Positions 46,297-55,487 of a stretch of 64,000 nt of DNA are shown here, one piece after another. The position numbers and the translations under genes are program-made. Position 1 is the stretch's first letter, and every line of letters starts with the position of its first letter. The notes beneath the pieces were generated by a model. It was given only the letters and a program-made list of their open reading frames with translations. It searched no databases and was not told the origin of the DNA. The DNA lies in contig NZ_KQ034028.1 in assembly GCF_000970795.1 (NCBI RefSeq), positions 596,127 through 660,126 of the forward strand, read 5' to 3'. Source of the DNA: Bombilactobacillus mellifer (GTDB taxonomy: Bacteria; Bacillota; Bacilli; Lactobacillales; Lactobacillaceae).

Positions 46297-46890
46297 TTAT
46301 TGCAGAATGATTTCTTTGGCAACTGTTAAATTTTCTTCTTTAAAATTATGCGCAGTTAACAAAATCAATTTGTCTTTGGCAAGACTATTAATTATTGTTA
46401 CCAATTTCAGAACAGTTTGTTGATCTAATCCTGAAAACGGTTCGTCTAAAACCATATACTTGCTTGGATTCAATAGGGCAGCAATAATTAATGCTTTTTT
46501 CTTTTGACCCAGAGATAGAGTGGATATATTTTGATCTAACAAAGAATTATCAAATCCCAATTGGGCTTGAAATCGTTTGATTTGGCTCCAAGATTGTTCT
46601 GGCTTCAATTTCCAAAGTTTAATTGTATATTCATAAAAAATCCGCGCAGATATACCTTGGAAAAATATTTCTGAAGAATCTGGAACATAAGACCAGTCTA
46701 AGTTCGCAGCAGGTATATCACCTGCGGCTGGTTTCATTATTCCTAATATCAATTTTAATAAGGTGGACTTCCCACTACCATTTTTTCCTTTGATCCAAGT
46801 TAATCCCGGATCAGGTACGGTAAGTGAAAAATCATTTAAGATAACTTTAGATGGACTATACATAAAGGTTACATTGTTCAGTAACTTCAT
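46297..46890 (-). CDS. ABC transporter ATP-binding protein
   Basis: A short ABC ATPase of 197 aa: Walker A GKNGSGKST, signature LSLGQKKKA, Walker B YMVLDEPFSGLD and the switch His in LLTAHN. I choose ATG 46890, with GAGGTC ahead, six codons inside the longer reading. It follows the membrane protein gene on the same strand, its probable partner. The substrate is unknown; small ABC pairs like this often serve lantibiotic or bacteriocin immunity. Confidence 0.9.
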   Translation of the reverse strand: MKLLNNVTFMYSPSKVILNDFSLTVPDPGLTWIKGKNGSGKSTLLKLILGIMKPAAGDIPAANLDWSYVPDSSEIFFQGISARIFYEYTIKLWKLKPEQSWSQIKRFQAQLGFDNSLLDQNISTLSLGQKKKALIIAALLNPSKYMVLDEPFSGLDQQTVLKLVTIINSLAKDKLILLTAHNFKEENLTVAKEIILQ

Positions 46891-46937
46891 TATCTTGACC
46901 TCATTCATACCACGTAGGTTTTGCGGTAGTCAATTTA

Positions 46938-48122
46938 TTAATTTTTTAAGAGTTTATTTTTATATAATTTTATTGATAAAAAAGAAACAGCCGAATATAA
47001 AACTAAAAACATCAGTATACTGAGCACAATCTGTGGCAATTTAAATCGGAATAAGTAATACGAGAATAGTATCAAGCTGTTTAAATATAAGGGCCACTGG
47101 TCGATTAAAGAAAATCTATAATTATTTATTAAATTTATAGAAAGTAAATGTTTTTTTTGTAATTTTAAGCCCTTTACATATTGTATGGAAATTAGATTGA
47201 TTGTATTTAGTATCCATCCAATAAAAAAGTTGACTATTGATAATAAGGAAAATTGGGATAGTAATAAAAATATAAACAATATTAAGCTAACGGGAATTAT
47301 AAAAGCTAAATCTAACAGCACATATCTTAATAATGTTGTCACAATGGTTTTCTTTTTAATTGCTAGGAAATAATCATACTCTCGAAAAACAGCTAGAAAA
47401 TAGTATCCCCATAAAGGAAAAGAAAAACTCATGGCGCTAATGACGACCCCCGTTATGATAGAAGTCATTGGGGAATTAAATATCAATAAACTAGATTTAA
47501 AAAATGATATTCCGAATATTAGAATTATTGAGAAAATAAAAGCTATTAGGGGTTTAATTAAAATATTTAGGGGAATTCTTAAAAAAATTACTTGTGGCAA
47601 ATTAAGTTTAAGAGATTTACTCTTTATGCCATTAAGATAAATTTTGAAATTATTATGGCAAAAGTAAAGGATTGGAAAAGAAATTAAACAGATAAAAATA
47701 AAAACAACTGCTGCAATATTGACATGTAGGGCAAGATCAAGGGCGATAATCGGCGAGCCAATTATTATATTTTTAACAACATTGACAAGATACTGCTTGG
47801 GGATACTTGTTTTGAAAAAAATTTTTAAAGTTTTTTCGGTCTTAGCATTAAAATAACCATAATCTTCATAGATAGGAGCAGTACCTGAAATAAAATAAAG
47901 TAGAAAGACTACAATGTCCCATAATGAAAAATCAAATATGGCATTGTAGCTCTTCATAAACTGGACAATTGGCAGTGACGATAAAGATAAAATTATGATT
48001 GTTCCGCTTAAGTAAGGAGCTATTAAAATGGGTAAGTTATAGGATTTTATTAATTTTTTATCGTCCCAGAATCCTTTTCTAGCTAAGAATAATAATCTCA
48101 GTACGCTAAAAAAGCTACTCAT
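46938..48122 (-). CDS. ABC transporter membrane protein
   Basis: A 394-aa, very hydrophobic protein with about ten segments and no known motif I can name. It lies directly upstream of the ATPase gene on the same strand, with a gap of about 50 bases, and is surely its permease. The low-complexity Leu/Ile/Phe content and high AT suggest recent transfer. Confidence 0.8.
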   Translation of the reverse strand: MSSFFSVLRLLFLARKGFWDDKKLIKSYNLPILIAPYLSGTIIILSLSSLPIVQFMKSYNAIFDFSLWDIVVFLLYFISGTAPIYEDYGYFNAKTEKTLKIFFKTSIPKQYLVNVVKNIIIGSPIIALDLALHVNIAAVVFIFICLISFPILYFCHNNFKIYLNGIKSKSLKLNLPQVIFLRIPLNILIKPLIAFIFSIILIFGISFFKSSLLIFNSPMTSIITGVVISAMSFSFPLWGYYFLAVFREYDYFLAIKKKTIVTTLLRYVLLDLAFIIPVSLILFIFLLLSQFSLLSIVNFFIGWILNTINLISIQYVKGLKLQKKHLLSINLINNYRFSLIDQWPLYLNSLILFSYYLFRFKLPQIVLSILMFLVLYSAVSFLSIKLYKNKLLKN

Positions 48123-48526
48123 AATTAATACCTCTCTGACTATATTTTGAGTAAATAGCCTTGTAATGCGAAATAAATTTTAATAAAATGTTTGAAATAA
48201 GTTTAGACTAATATTTTTGATTATAAACGTTGTGCCAATTATAATGTGTTCCATTTTTATGTAAGTATAACATTGAGAAGTTAATATTGATAATTTTCAT
48301 AAGTTTTATCTATGAAAATGCTGTTAATTTGTTTCCCATGGTTGTCCTAATAAAATTTAAAATAATGCCTTTGGTAATTCTCCCGCACATCCCCAGATAA
48401 CAACGTTCATCACTTTAATTTTTATAGTAATAAGCACAAGACTGTTATTACTAAAGCATTTTTATCAATAAGCTGAATGTTCAGAGTATCTATTTAATCA
48501 GAAAGCGCGAAAGGTGCTGCTCCCGT

Positions 48527-50482
48527 ATGAAAATAATCGAGTTACAACACATCTATAAAACCTATGATTTAGATAGTACTGCCCATGAATCAGTGCTGCG
48601 CGATGTTAATTTATCTATCAATGATGGCGAATTTCTAATAATCGAAGGTCCTTCTGGTGGAGGGAAAACAACTATTTTAAATATTATTAGTGGTTTAGAT
48701 ACCGAATATGAAGGTACTTTACTGTATAAAGATAAGGTGTTGACTGGAATCTCAGCTACTGATTTAACCAGTTATAGAGAACAAAATATAGGCTTTGTTT
48801 TTCAAACTTTTAATTTAATACCTCATTTATCAGTCATTGAAAATGTAATATTGCCCATGAAGATGAATAATACGAAAAATGCCAAAAAACGGGCTCTAAA
48901 TTTATTAGATAAAGTAGGAATGAAGCCGTATTTTAATAAAAATGTCACCAAATTGTCAGGGGGGCAAAAACAAAGAGTTGCTATTGCCAGAGCACTGGCT
49001 AACAATCCCAACATTATAATAGCTGACGAACCCACAGGTTCTTTAGACAGTAAGTCGCAAAGTAAAATTATGAAGATCTTAAGGGGATTAGCTGATGAAG
49101 GCAAGACCATCATTGTAGTAACGCATAATAATGAAATACTATCTTATGGAGATCGGGTAGTTTATGTCAAAGATGGGCAAATTAATAATCAGGGTGCAAA
49201 TCTCGCAGTAGTAGCCGACAAGCAAAAAAGGCCGCAATATCAGCCCCTCAAAAGTCATATAAATTATCAACAAATATTTAAAATTGGTTGGAAAAACTTT
49301 CGACAAAGAATTTGGCGCAACATTATAATTGCTCTGGCAATGTCTATTGGATTAATTGGCGTCCTGTTATCCTTAGGACTAGGGAACGGGATTACCAAGA
49401 TGTTGCAATCCGAAGATATTAAAAATCAAATACCCACGACGATCCAGATACAAGCCAATCCTGAATCCGGGATAGCTTTAAACACTGGAGATTCCGCTAG
49501 TATTAAAAAAGCCGCTGGAAAAAAGCTGAAATACATCTCTAATATTCAAAATTATTCTTTAACACAAGTAAAAATAAAAAATAAAAAATTGGTTTTTAAG
49601 AAGGAGCATCCCAATTATGCGCAACTGAATAACCTCGTTCCTGATGTCTCAGAATCGCGTAAATTACTGCAAATTGATGGAGTCAGTTCCGGGCAAAGAT
49701 ATAAAAATATTAAAGAACACGGACTAACGGTGACTAAAAAATTTATCAAAGAATTTAATCAAGGAAATCATACGAAATATACTGTTAACTCGATCTTGAA
49801 TCAAGATGTAGCTTTAACAGTACAAATGGGCAATAATAACGTTACTCATAAGACCAAGATTATCCGAGTTCAAAACGGTGATAATGCCATGTTTTTGTCG
49901 ACCATGGAACTAAACCAATTAGTGGGGAGTCATCCTAAGCAAATTGCCTATTATTTGTTGGAATTAAAGAATCCGAAAAATAATGATGCAGTTTTGAAAA
50001 AAATTAATCAGAATAAAAAATTTAATGCGCTGTCCTCAGGCAATATTTTAAAAACTGTGATTCAATTTATTAATGTGATTCAAGGATTATTGATCTTCAT
50101 GTCACTGCAAGCGATAATCGTATCGATATGTATGTTGGGCATTGTTTTGTTTATCAATGTTATTGAACGTACTAAAGAAATTGGGATTATGAAATCTTTA
50201 GGATATCAAAATAAAGATATTGCCGGAATTTTTATCTCTGAAGGAATGTGTATTGCGATAATCTCTTATTTGACAGCGGTCATTGTCTCCGTAATAATTG
50301 GCCAATTAATCAATGTAGGAGTTAATCATTTTGCTCAATTTACCGTCAAGGTTTATCAGACTTTTGGCAGTGCTCTGTTGATAGTGTTCTTAGCGACAGT
50401 CTTCATGGTTTTAATTGCCATATTTGTGCCGATTCGAAAAATTAATAAATTGGATGCATCCGAGTCGATACGCTATGAATGA
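48527..50482 (+). CDS. MacB-type ABC transporter (ATPase fused to FtsX permease)
   Basis: A 651-aa fusion. Residues 1-225 are the ATPase (Walker A GPSGGGKTT, signature LSGGQKQR, Walker B IIIADEPTGSLDS). A membrane segment follows near 265-290, then an extracellular domain of about 240 residues. Last come three segments of the FtsX type, with the motif VIERTKEIGIMKSLGYQNKDI. MacB-like mechanotransmission proteins export or resist peptides and antibiotics. It has no membrane fusion partner nearby. The divergent ABC pair just upstream may share its role. Confidence 0.92.
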   Translation: MKIIELQHIYKTYDLDSTAHESVLRDVNLSINDGEFLIIEGPSGGGKTTILNIISGLDTEYEGTLLYKDKVLTGISATDLTSYREQNIGFVFQTFNLIPHLSVIENVILPMKMNNTKNAKKRALNLLDKVGMKPYFNKNVTKLSGGQKQRVAIARALANNPNIIIADEPTGSLDSKSQSKIMKILRGLADEGKTIIVVTHNNEILSYGDRVVYVKDGQINNQGANLAVVADKQKRPQYQPLKSHINYQQIFKIGWKNFRQRIWRNIIIALAMSIGLIGVLLSLGLGNGITKMLQSEDIKNQIPTTIQIQANPESGIALNTGDSASIKKAAGKKLKYISNIQNYSLTQVKIKNKKLVFKKEHPNYAQLNNLVPDVSESRKLLQIDGVSSGQRYKNIKEHGLTVTKKFIKEFNQGNHTKYTVNSILNQDVALTVQMGNNNVTHKTKIIRVQNGDNAMFLSTMELNQLVGSHPKQIAYYLLELKNPKNNDAVLKKINQNKKFNALSSGNILKTVIQFINVIQGLLIFMSLQAIIVSICMLGIVLFINVIERTKEIGIMKSLGYQNKDIAGIFISEGMCIAIISYLTAVIVSVIIGQLINVGVNHFAQFTVKVYQTFGSALLIVFLATVFMVLIAIFVPIRKINKLDASESIRYE

Positions 50483-50980
50483 GGTTAGTAGATAGAAAAG
50501 GGCTGTAAAACCAAGGCCATGCCCCTTGGGTTTCGGCAATGGGACAATTAAGATCGCAAATTGTAAAAACTCAAAGGGAAACCTCAAAGAAAAATATTGG
50601 AATTATATCAAATAAAAAGGACTAGATTACAACTAGTTCTTTTTTACATATTACATGTAACACTTCACTTATAAGACTTTGAGCGCCATTGTACTATTTT
50701 GAAGATTAAAAGTACTTTTATCAGCGACAATGGGCGCAATATTCTGTTTTAAAATCACACTTGTAGAATTTTTTGAGTTAGAGTTCAAAATAAAATCAAG
50801 TTTGTGGTTCTTTGGGCAAAGCCATCGTCAGGAAAATTTTTAATGTTAAAGATTCAGCAAAGTATAGCTTATACAGAAATTTTTTTCTAAAGTTACACAA
50901 ATAATGACCAATAGATACATGAGTCCTTACTCAAAGAATCTCATAATAATTGTTTATCTAAAGGCTTTTGTTGAAAGGGG
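50483..50980. other. Intergenic region with a terminator and an immunity-gene remnant
   Basis: Around 50565-50650 the sequence resembles the 3' end and terminator of the plasmid immunity-like gene at 35501-35580 (AAAATATTGGAATTATAT, then AAAAGGACTAGA). No intact gene. Confidence 0.45.
50617..50648 (+). terminator. Terminator
   Basis: AAAAAGGACTAG, loop, CTAGTTCTTTTTT. Confidence 0.75.
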
Positions 50981-50984
50981 CCCC

Positions 50985-51266
50985 TTACTCAAAAAGATCT
51001 GAATGCGAACCAGTATCGATAAACCGTACAAAATCACCATCATATTTATAAATTAATAACCAATCTGGTTTGATATGCAATTCACGTTCAGGCTTTCGAT
51101 TAACTAAAGGGTGATCATTGTAACGTGGTTCTAGTGGCTTATCTTGTAATAGTTTAAGATAAACAACTTCAAAATCTTCTTTTTTATAGTGACCACCTTT
51201 TAAAATTGTCTTATAATGCTTTTTAAATTGACGTTCAAAGGCAGGTCTATAAACAAATTCAATCAT
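50985..51266 (-). CDS. RelE/YafQ-family mRNA interferase toxin
   Basis: A 93-aa toxin: FVYRPAFERQFKKHYKTI, then PLEPRYNDHPLVNRKPERELHIKPDWLLIY and the conserved end FVRFIDTGSHSDLF with the catalytic His. YafQ-type toxins cut mRNA on the ribosome. Its start overlaps the antitoxin stop by 8 bases. Confidence 0.93.
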   Translation of the reverse strand: MIEFVYRPAFERQFKKHYKTILKGGHYKKEDFEVVYLKLLQDKPLEPRYNDHPLVNRKPERELHIKPDWLLIYKYDGDFVRFIDTGSHSDLFE

Positions 51267-51501
51267 TTAGCCAATTCAATCCCTCCTGAGGATCATTAAA
51301 TTCAATGTAATCTTGGCTCTTAATAGCTGTTTTTAAACGGGGATTGGGCTGAGATACTTCAAAGGGGATTCCGCCGGCCTCAATGGATTTTTTGGCAAAG
51401 ATACGGAATGCTTCTCCAGGAGTTAAGCCCACGCGACGAAGAACAATTTCAAACTCCCTTTTTTCTTTATCGTCCATTCGAAAATGTACCTGACTAGTCA
51501 T
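51259..51501 (-). CDS. RelB/DinJ-family antitoxin
   Basis: An 80-aa ribbon-helix-helix antitoxin: QVHFRMDDKEKREFEIVLRR, then LTPGEAFRIFAKKSIEAGGI and a C-terminal tail that would cover the toxin. ATG 51501 has GGAGGTG ahead; the longer reading to 51549 would run through its own operator. It represses the operon with the toxin. Confidence 0.93.
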   Translation of the reverse strand: MTSQVHFRMDDKEKREFEIVLRRVGLTPGEAFRIFAKKSIEAGGIPFEVSQPNPRLKTAIKSQDYIEFNDPQEGLNWLND

Positions 51502-51519
51502 GAATAACACCTCCAGCCT

Positions 51520-51542
51520 TATGGTACCGTATGGTACCATAA
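51520..51542. promoter_or_regulatory. Operator of the toxin-antitoxin operon
   Basis: Two overlapping copies of TATGGTACC form TATGGTACCGTATGGTACCA, with palindromic halves, right upstream of the antitoxin start. Confidence 0.7.
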
Positions 51543-51549
51543 AAAGCAA

Positions 51550-51735
51550 TTGCTTTAATTAAAGTCTTCTCCGCAAAAGGCTTTGAAAAAATGCAAGGTG
51601 CAAATATGAAACAACTAGGTGACGATGAACGCAAAACACTTAAATTCTAAATTGAAACACTGGAACGCAGGGACGCGTTAAATAGTAATAAATATCCTGG
51701 TTAAAAAAGAAATTAATATAAAAATGAGAACACAA
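51550..51735. other. Short intergenic region
   Basis: No gene seen; AT-rich, lies between the toxin-antitoxin operon and a plasmid-type gene fragment. Confidence 0.35.
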
Positions 51736-51737
51736 TA

Positions 51738-51949
51738 ATGGCTGATAAAAATAATTTTTATAAAATAATGAGCTTGTGACTTTAGAAAAAAACACAACTA
51801 ATAAAACAACAAAGAAAAGTTCTGCTGATAAAAGAAAAACTATCAAAGTAGATACAGAGGCCAAAACCGAAATTGATATAATCAAGGTTTTAGCAAATAT
51901 TAAGTATGACTATGAAACAATTCAATTACTAATAGATTATTATAAATAA
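51738..51949 (+). pseudogene. Small plasmid-type DNA-binding protein, one frameshift
   Basis: The ATG at 51738 reads MADKNNFYK and then stops. One added A near 51766 joins it to the open frame ELVTLEKNTTNKTTKKSSAD, continuing to EIDIIKVLANIKYDYETIQLLIDYYK at 51949, about 70 aa. The basic N-terminus and the helix-rich tail recall small ribbon-helix-helix partition or copy-control proteins of lactobacillar plasmids. If not joined, a GTG at 51776 could start a 57-aa product. Confidence 0.5.
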
Positions 51950-51954
51950 GAATT

Positions 51955-52440
51955 CATTACAGCCGATAAAAAGAAAACAATTTACTTCTCTACTTGAAGC
52001 AATATCGGATAAATATTAGTATTTGATGAGTAATTCTTTTTCACACAAGCATTAGCTAATTAACGGTAATTTGATCAATTTAAAATCGAACTTAACCAAT
52101 GAGAGTAAATCTCAGAACAAGACTTTACCGTTGTAACCGCCTGCCAAAAAATATAGTTACTATAGCGAATATATTAAATATATTTACTATAGTCAGTAAA
52201 AAAATAGCCTCACTCTTCAAGGAGTGGGGCTTTATTCATCCATAGGGTTTTTTGTTTGTGTTGTGTGCAGCACTACTTTGCCAATGATATTAAAGTGCCA
52301 GGCGTCTTTATATAAATAATTAAATCGTTCCTTGGTTTTTCTGTAATACGATGAACAAAGGGTATAATCTGAGCTTTCTTGTCAATAAACTTTGGATTTG
52401 ATATTTTTGCAATAAAAAAAGCCCGATCAATGGGCTAAAC
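51955..52440. other. Intergenic region with inverted repeats
   Basis: ACTATAG..CTATAGT-type repeats lie at 52150-52195 (TACTATAGCGAATATATT and its near-inverse), with a terminator AGCCTCACTC/GAGTGGGGCT at 52203-52236. No gene seen. The repeats may be a remnant of a plasmid origin or partition site. Confidence 0.4.
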
Positions 52441-52450
52441 AAAATAAATA

Positions 52451-53326
52451 TTAATTGTCATGGAGATGTTGCACAGCGTAATCGGCTTGCTCAGCAGTGA
52501 ATTTTTCGCCAGCACTAGAAGTTAATTGTTCACGTATATCGTTTTCTGACATGGCCATATCTTGTTGATAGCTTTTAGCTTTCTTTAAAGCATTTTCATT
52601 CCAATTAGCATTTAAGTGATCTAGTGCATATTTAGCAGCATCTTCGGAAAACTTACCGCCCGCGTCAGAAACTAGTTGATCATGTATACTCTTTTCCGAC
52701 ATGTTTTGTACATTACAATAATAATTTGCTTGTTTCAAGGCATTAGAATAGTCAGCTGGTATAGAAGACTCACTAGTATCAGAATCCGATTGTGAAGAGT
52801 CGGAAATACTATCTTCTGATGAAGAATTTGTTTCCTGGGCCTTTTTGTGAGACTTGTGAGAAGTCTTTTTGTTATCGCTATTACTTATTTTTTCGACTTC
52901 AGCGAGTTTGCTAGCATGGCGGCCGTTAAAATAAGTATTGGCTATTGTTGCCGCTAACTGTCCTGACTTATACGGTGCATTAGCATAGCTTTTTTTACCA
53001 TGAATTTCATCTATGTAGGACTGCAAAGCTTTTTCAGTAGTTTCGCCATAATGAATGATCAAAGTATTTAATTTTCTATTAGACGCGTTGGTTTTTAGTT
53101 TATTTACTTTTTGATCAATGTTAGATTTGGCTTTTTTAGCTCCACTGACCGCCTTTTTATCAGTCATACTGGCTTTTTGAGAATCAATAATTACTTGACA
53201 ATACTGATTTTCCATATAGTAAAAATTCTTTTGCAGTTCCCCCTTGGATAAATTTGCTATACACCCGGATAAAAATAAGACTGATATCGAGATCACAAAC
53301 AGCCTTAAAGTTTTTTTAAGTATCAC
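52451..53326 (-). CDS. Ltp-family lipoprotein (module A)
   Basis: A 291-aa lipoprotein with signal ending LFLSGC. A helical domain of about 130 residues follows, then a Ser/Asp-rich linker and two tandem Ltp repeats (ALKQANYYCNVQNMSEKSIH, then ALKKAKSYQQDMAMSENDIR), each ending YAxxHL. This repeat is the one in Ltp of Streptococcus phage TP-J34, a lipoprotein that blocks DNA injection by other phages. The start is GTG at 53326, with GGGGG ahead. It lies just after the S24 repressor gene and is probably co-transcribed with it. Confidence 0.88.
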   Translation of the reverse strand: MILKKTLRLFVISISVLFLSGCIANLSKGELQKNFYYMENQYCQVIIDSQKASMTDKKAVSGAKKAKSNIDQKVNKLKTNASNRKLNTLIIHYGETTEKALQSYIDEIHGKKSYANAPYKSGQLAATIANTYFNGRHASKLAEVEKISNSDNKKTSHKSHKKAQETNSSSEDSISDSSQSDSDTSESSIPADYSNALKQANYYCNVQNMSEKSIHDQLVSDAGGKFSEDAAKYALDHLNANWNENALKKAKSYQQDMAMSENDIREQLTSSAGEKFTAEQADYAVQHLHDN

Positions 53327-53349
53327 TCTTAACCCCCAATGAAGCGTCT

Positions 53350-53994
53350 TTAGTTATACTTTCTTTTTATCTGTACCAGCTTGCCGGCTATCGTAATTAA
53401 ATTGCAATCCTCACCGACAAAAGTTCTAGGTGGATAATTCGGGTTAGAAGCAGTTAAAACAATCGTATTTTTATTCTTGAATACGTGTTTTAATGTTCCT
53501 TCTTCTCCATCGACAATTACAGCACAAATATCACCATCTCCAAAAATAGACGTCTTTTTAATTAAAGCTAAATCTCCATCTCCGATCATATCCCCAATCA
53601 TGGAATCCCCGTATACCTTAAGCCAATAATAATCAAAATCCGATTCAATTTTATCGCAATCCACTGATGCCAAACCATCGTGATTTTCTTCTGCGATGCC
53701 TTTAGGTCCTGCTTTAATTGAACCTACCACAGGAACTTGGATAACATTAAATTCAGAACGCATTTTTGTTGGATCTAAAGGCTCTTCGGTAATATCCGAT
53801 GTTTCTACATTGAAGTGATCCGCCAGTTTTTGAACACTTAATGGCCGAGGATAGCTGTTACCTAAAAACCAATCTCTTACAGTTTGTTTAGGCAATTTTA
53901 ATTTTCTAGAAATGTCATTGGGCTTTTCGCCTGTTTTACTAGCTAAACGCTGCAGATTAGATGAAACAACCTGTCTTGGATTTCGTCTGATCAT
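53350..53994 (-). CDS. S24/LexA-like repressor with HTH (module A)
   Basis: A 214-aa CI/LexA-like protein. The N-terminal HTH (NDISRKLKLPKQTVRDWFLG) is joined to a C-terminal S24 self-cleaving peptidase: cleavage-site region VVGSIKAGPKG, Ser in VYGDSMIGDMIGDGDLALI and Lys in EEGTLKHVF. Such repressors are inactivated by RecA after DNA damage. Its neighbour is an Ltp lipoprotein, so the repressor may control surface exclusion. It is a close paralogue of the 54.8-kb gene. Confidence 0.93.
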   Translation of the reverse strand: MIRRNPRQVVSSNLQRLASKTGEKPNDISRKLKLPKQTVRDWFLGNSYPRPLSVQKLADHFNVETSDITEEPLDPTKMRSEFNVIQVPVVGSIKAGPKGIAEENHDGLASVDCDKIESDFDYYWLKVYGDSMIGDMIGDGDLALIKKTSIFGDGDICAVIVDGEEGTLKHVFKNKNTIVLTASNPNYPPRTFVGEDCNLITIAGKLVQIKRKYN

Positions 53995-54057
53995 TTAAAA
54001 ACTCCAAATTAAAATATTGTTTATACAATATAACCGTGATGATATAAAAGTTATAAA

Positions 54058-54393
54058 TTATATTTCATTACTTAGTATTTTGCGGACTCGTTCTTTTTCA
54101 TCTGCAGTAAGTGCATTGCCTAGCTTTTCCCACTTTGATTCTTCTTCTTTTTTGGAAGAACCATTGGGACGCTGATTGTATGGTGGAAAATCAAAAAAAT
54201 CTTGTACAGATATTCCAAGTCCTTCACATAAAAGCCTTAATGTATCTGCTTTAGGAACACCTGTTGGTCTTTGAATTAAAGAACTTATAGTAGATTGTTT
54301 AACGCCCGAAAGTGTAGCAAGTCTATTCATGGACATATCACGATCAATTAACAATTTATATAGTCGGTTAATGATTAATTCATGATCATTCAT
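54058..54393 (-). CDS. XRE-family regulator (module A)
   Basis: A 111-aa protein: LYKLLIDRDMSMNRLATLSG, KQSTISSLIQRPTGVPKADTL and GLGISVQDFFDFPPYN form the HTH. An acidic tail ends WEKLGNALTADEKERVRKIL, almost the same tail as in the module C regulator at 56934. ATG 54393 has AGGAG ahead. Confidence 0.92.
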   Translation of the reverse strand: MNDHELIINRLYKLLIDRDMSMNRLATLSGVKQSTISSLIQRPTGVPKADTLRLLCEGLGISVQDFFDFPPYNQRPNGSSKKEEESKWEKLGNALTADEKERVRKILSNEI

Positions 54394-54613
54394 CTTGTGA
54401 GCTCCTAACGCTTTGACGCTAACAAATATCATATTAACTATCAAGATTTTTAAATCTTATATCGTAAATACATTATTTTTTAAATTATATATAAAGAACG
54501 CAATGACATTGAATTGAAGGGTGGTGAAGATTTTGTAAAAGAATATACGAGCCAAATAAATATTCCGAAGGATCATTTTAACTCATTGTTGAAATGGAAG
54601 AGCGACAAAATAA

Positions 54614-54668
54614 GCAGAAATCACATTAACGGATGTAACTCCTGCTGACGGTTATAGTGTCAGATTAA
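54614..54668. repeat. Short repeated segment, copy 1
   Basis: Shares ACTCCTGCTGA and TATAGT-TCAGATTA with 56122-56177. On the plus strand both read as TPAD-YS-RL-P, so they are probably fragments of one lost gene. Confidence 0.5.
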
Positions 54669-54669
54669 A

Positions 54670-54770
54670 GCCTTTGGATAAATTTGCTATACACCTGGAT
54701 AAAAATACGATCGATATCGATACAAAAAACAGCCTTAAAGCACTTTAAAGTATCACTTCTTTTCCTTCTG
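54670..54770 (-). pseudogene. Ltp lipoprotein remnant (module B)
   Basis: On the minus strand it matches the first 35 codons of the lipoprotein at 53326: SALRLFFVSISIVFLSRCIANLSKG, with LSGC changed to LSRC. It lies just where module B should have its Ltp gene, downstream of the second S24 repressor. The rest of the gene is gone. Confidence 0.75.
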
Positions 54771-54777
54771 AGCGTCT

Positions 54778-55431
54778 TTAGTTATACTTTCTTTTTATTT
54801 GTACCAGTTTGCCAGCTATCGTAATTAAGTTGCACTCCTCATTTACAAATATTCTTGGTGGGTAATTGGGATTGAAACCCGTCAAAATTATTATATTGTC
54901 ACGCTTTTCAACATGCTTTAAGGTTCCTTCTTCACCATCGACAATTACGGCACAAATATCCCCATTTTCAAATCCTGGAGTTTGTTTAATTAAGGCTAGA
55001 TCACCTTCTAAAATTCCATCACCAATCATAGAGTCCCCAACAACTCTTAACCAATAATAATTATATGATGGATCAATATCTTTAACCAGTACTGCAGAGT
55101 ACCCAGAATAATCTAGTTGGGCAATGCCATTAGGGCCTGCTTTGATTGACCTAACAATAGGGTAATCTACAATACCAAATGCACGGCGTGGATCACTGAG
55201 ATCTGATTTATTTTCTAAGATATCAGAACTATTAACGCCAAAAAAATTGGCTAACTTTTTCACGTTGTGAATACGGGGATATTTACTGGCATTAACCCAA
55301 CTTCTTACAGAAGACTCTGGTAATTTAAGCTGCCTTGCTAATTCTGTTTGTGTGATACCTTGTTTATTCAATAAGTTAGATAAATTTTGAGCGACTATTT
55401 TTCGTGCTTCTAAAGCACTGTTATCTGTCAT
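54778..55431 (-). CDS. S24/LexA-like repressor with HTH (module B)
   Basis: About 217 aa, starting near MTDNSALEARK. HTH: ITQTELARQLKLPESSVRSW. The S24 domain has the cleavage region VRSIKAGPNG, Ser in VVGDSMIGDGILEGDLALI and Lys in EEGTLKHVE. The last 70 residues are nearly identical to module A (RIFVNEECNLITIAGKLVQI). It descends from the same ancestor by tandem duplication. Confidence 0.93.
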   Translation of the reverse strand: MTDNSALEARKIVAQNLSNLLNKQGITQTELARQLKLPESSVRSWVNASKYPRIHNVKKLANFFGVNSSDILENKSDLSDPRRAFGIVDYPIVRSIKAGPNGIAQLDYSGYSAVLVKDIDPSYNYYWLRVVGDSMIGDGILEGDLALIKQTPGFENGDICAVIVDGEEGTLKHVEKRDNIIILTGFNPNYPPRIFVNEECNLITIAGKLVQIKRKYN

Positions 55432-55487
55432 ATTAAATTCCAAACTCTTATAGATACGAGTGTTAATTCCGTGTTTTTAGCGCGGTG

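Noticed and set aside
54690-54750. Plus-strand ORF through the lipoprotein remnant
   Set aside because: The plus frame stays open by chance; the minus strand matches the signal peptide of the intact lipoprotein at 53326, which is better evidence.
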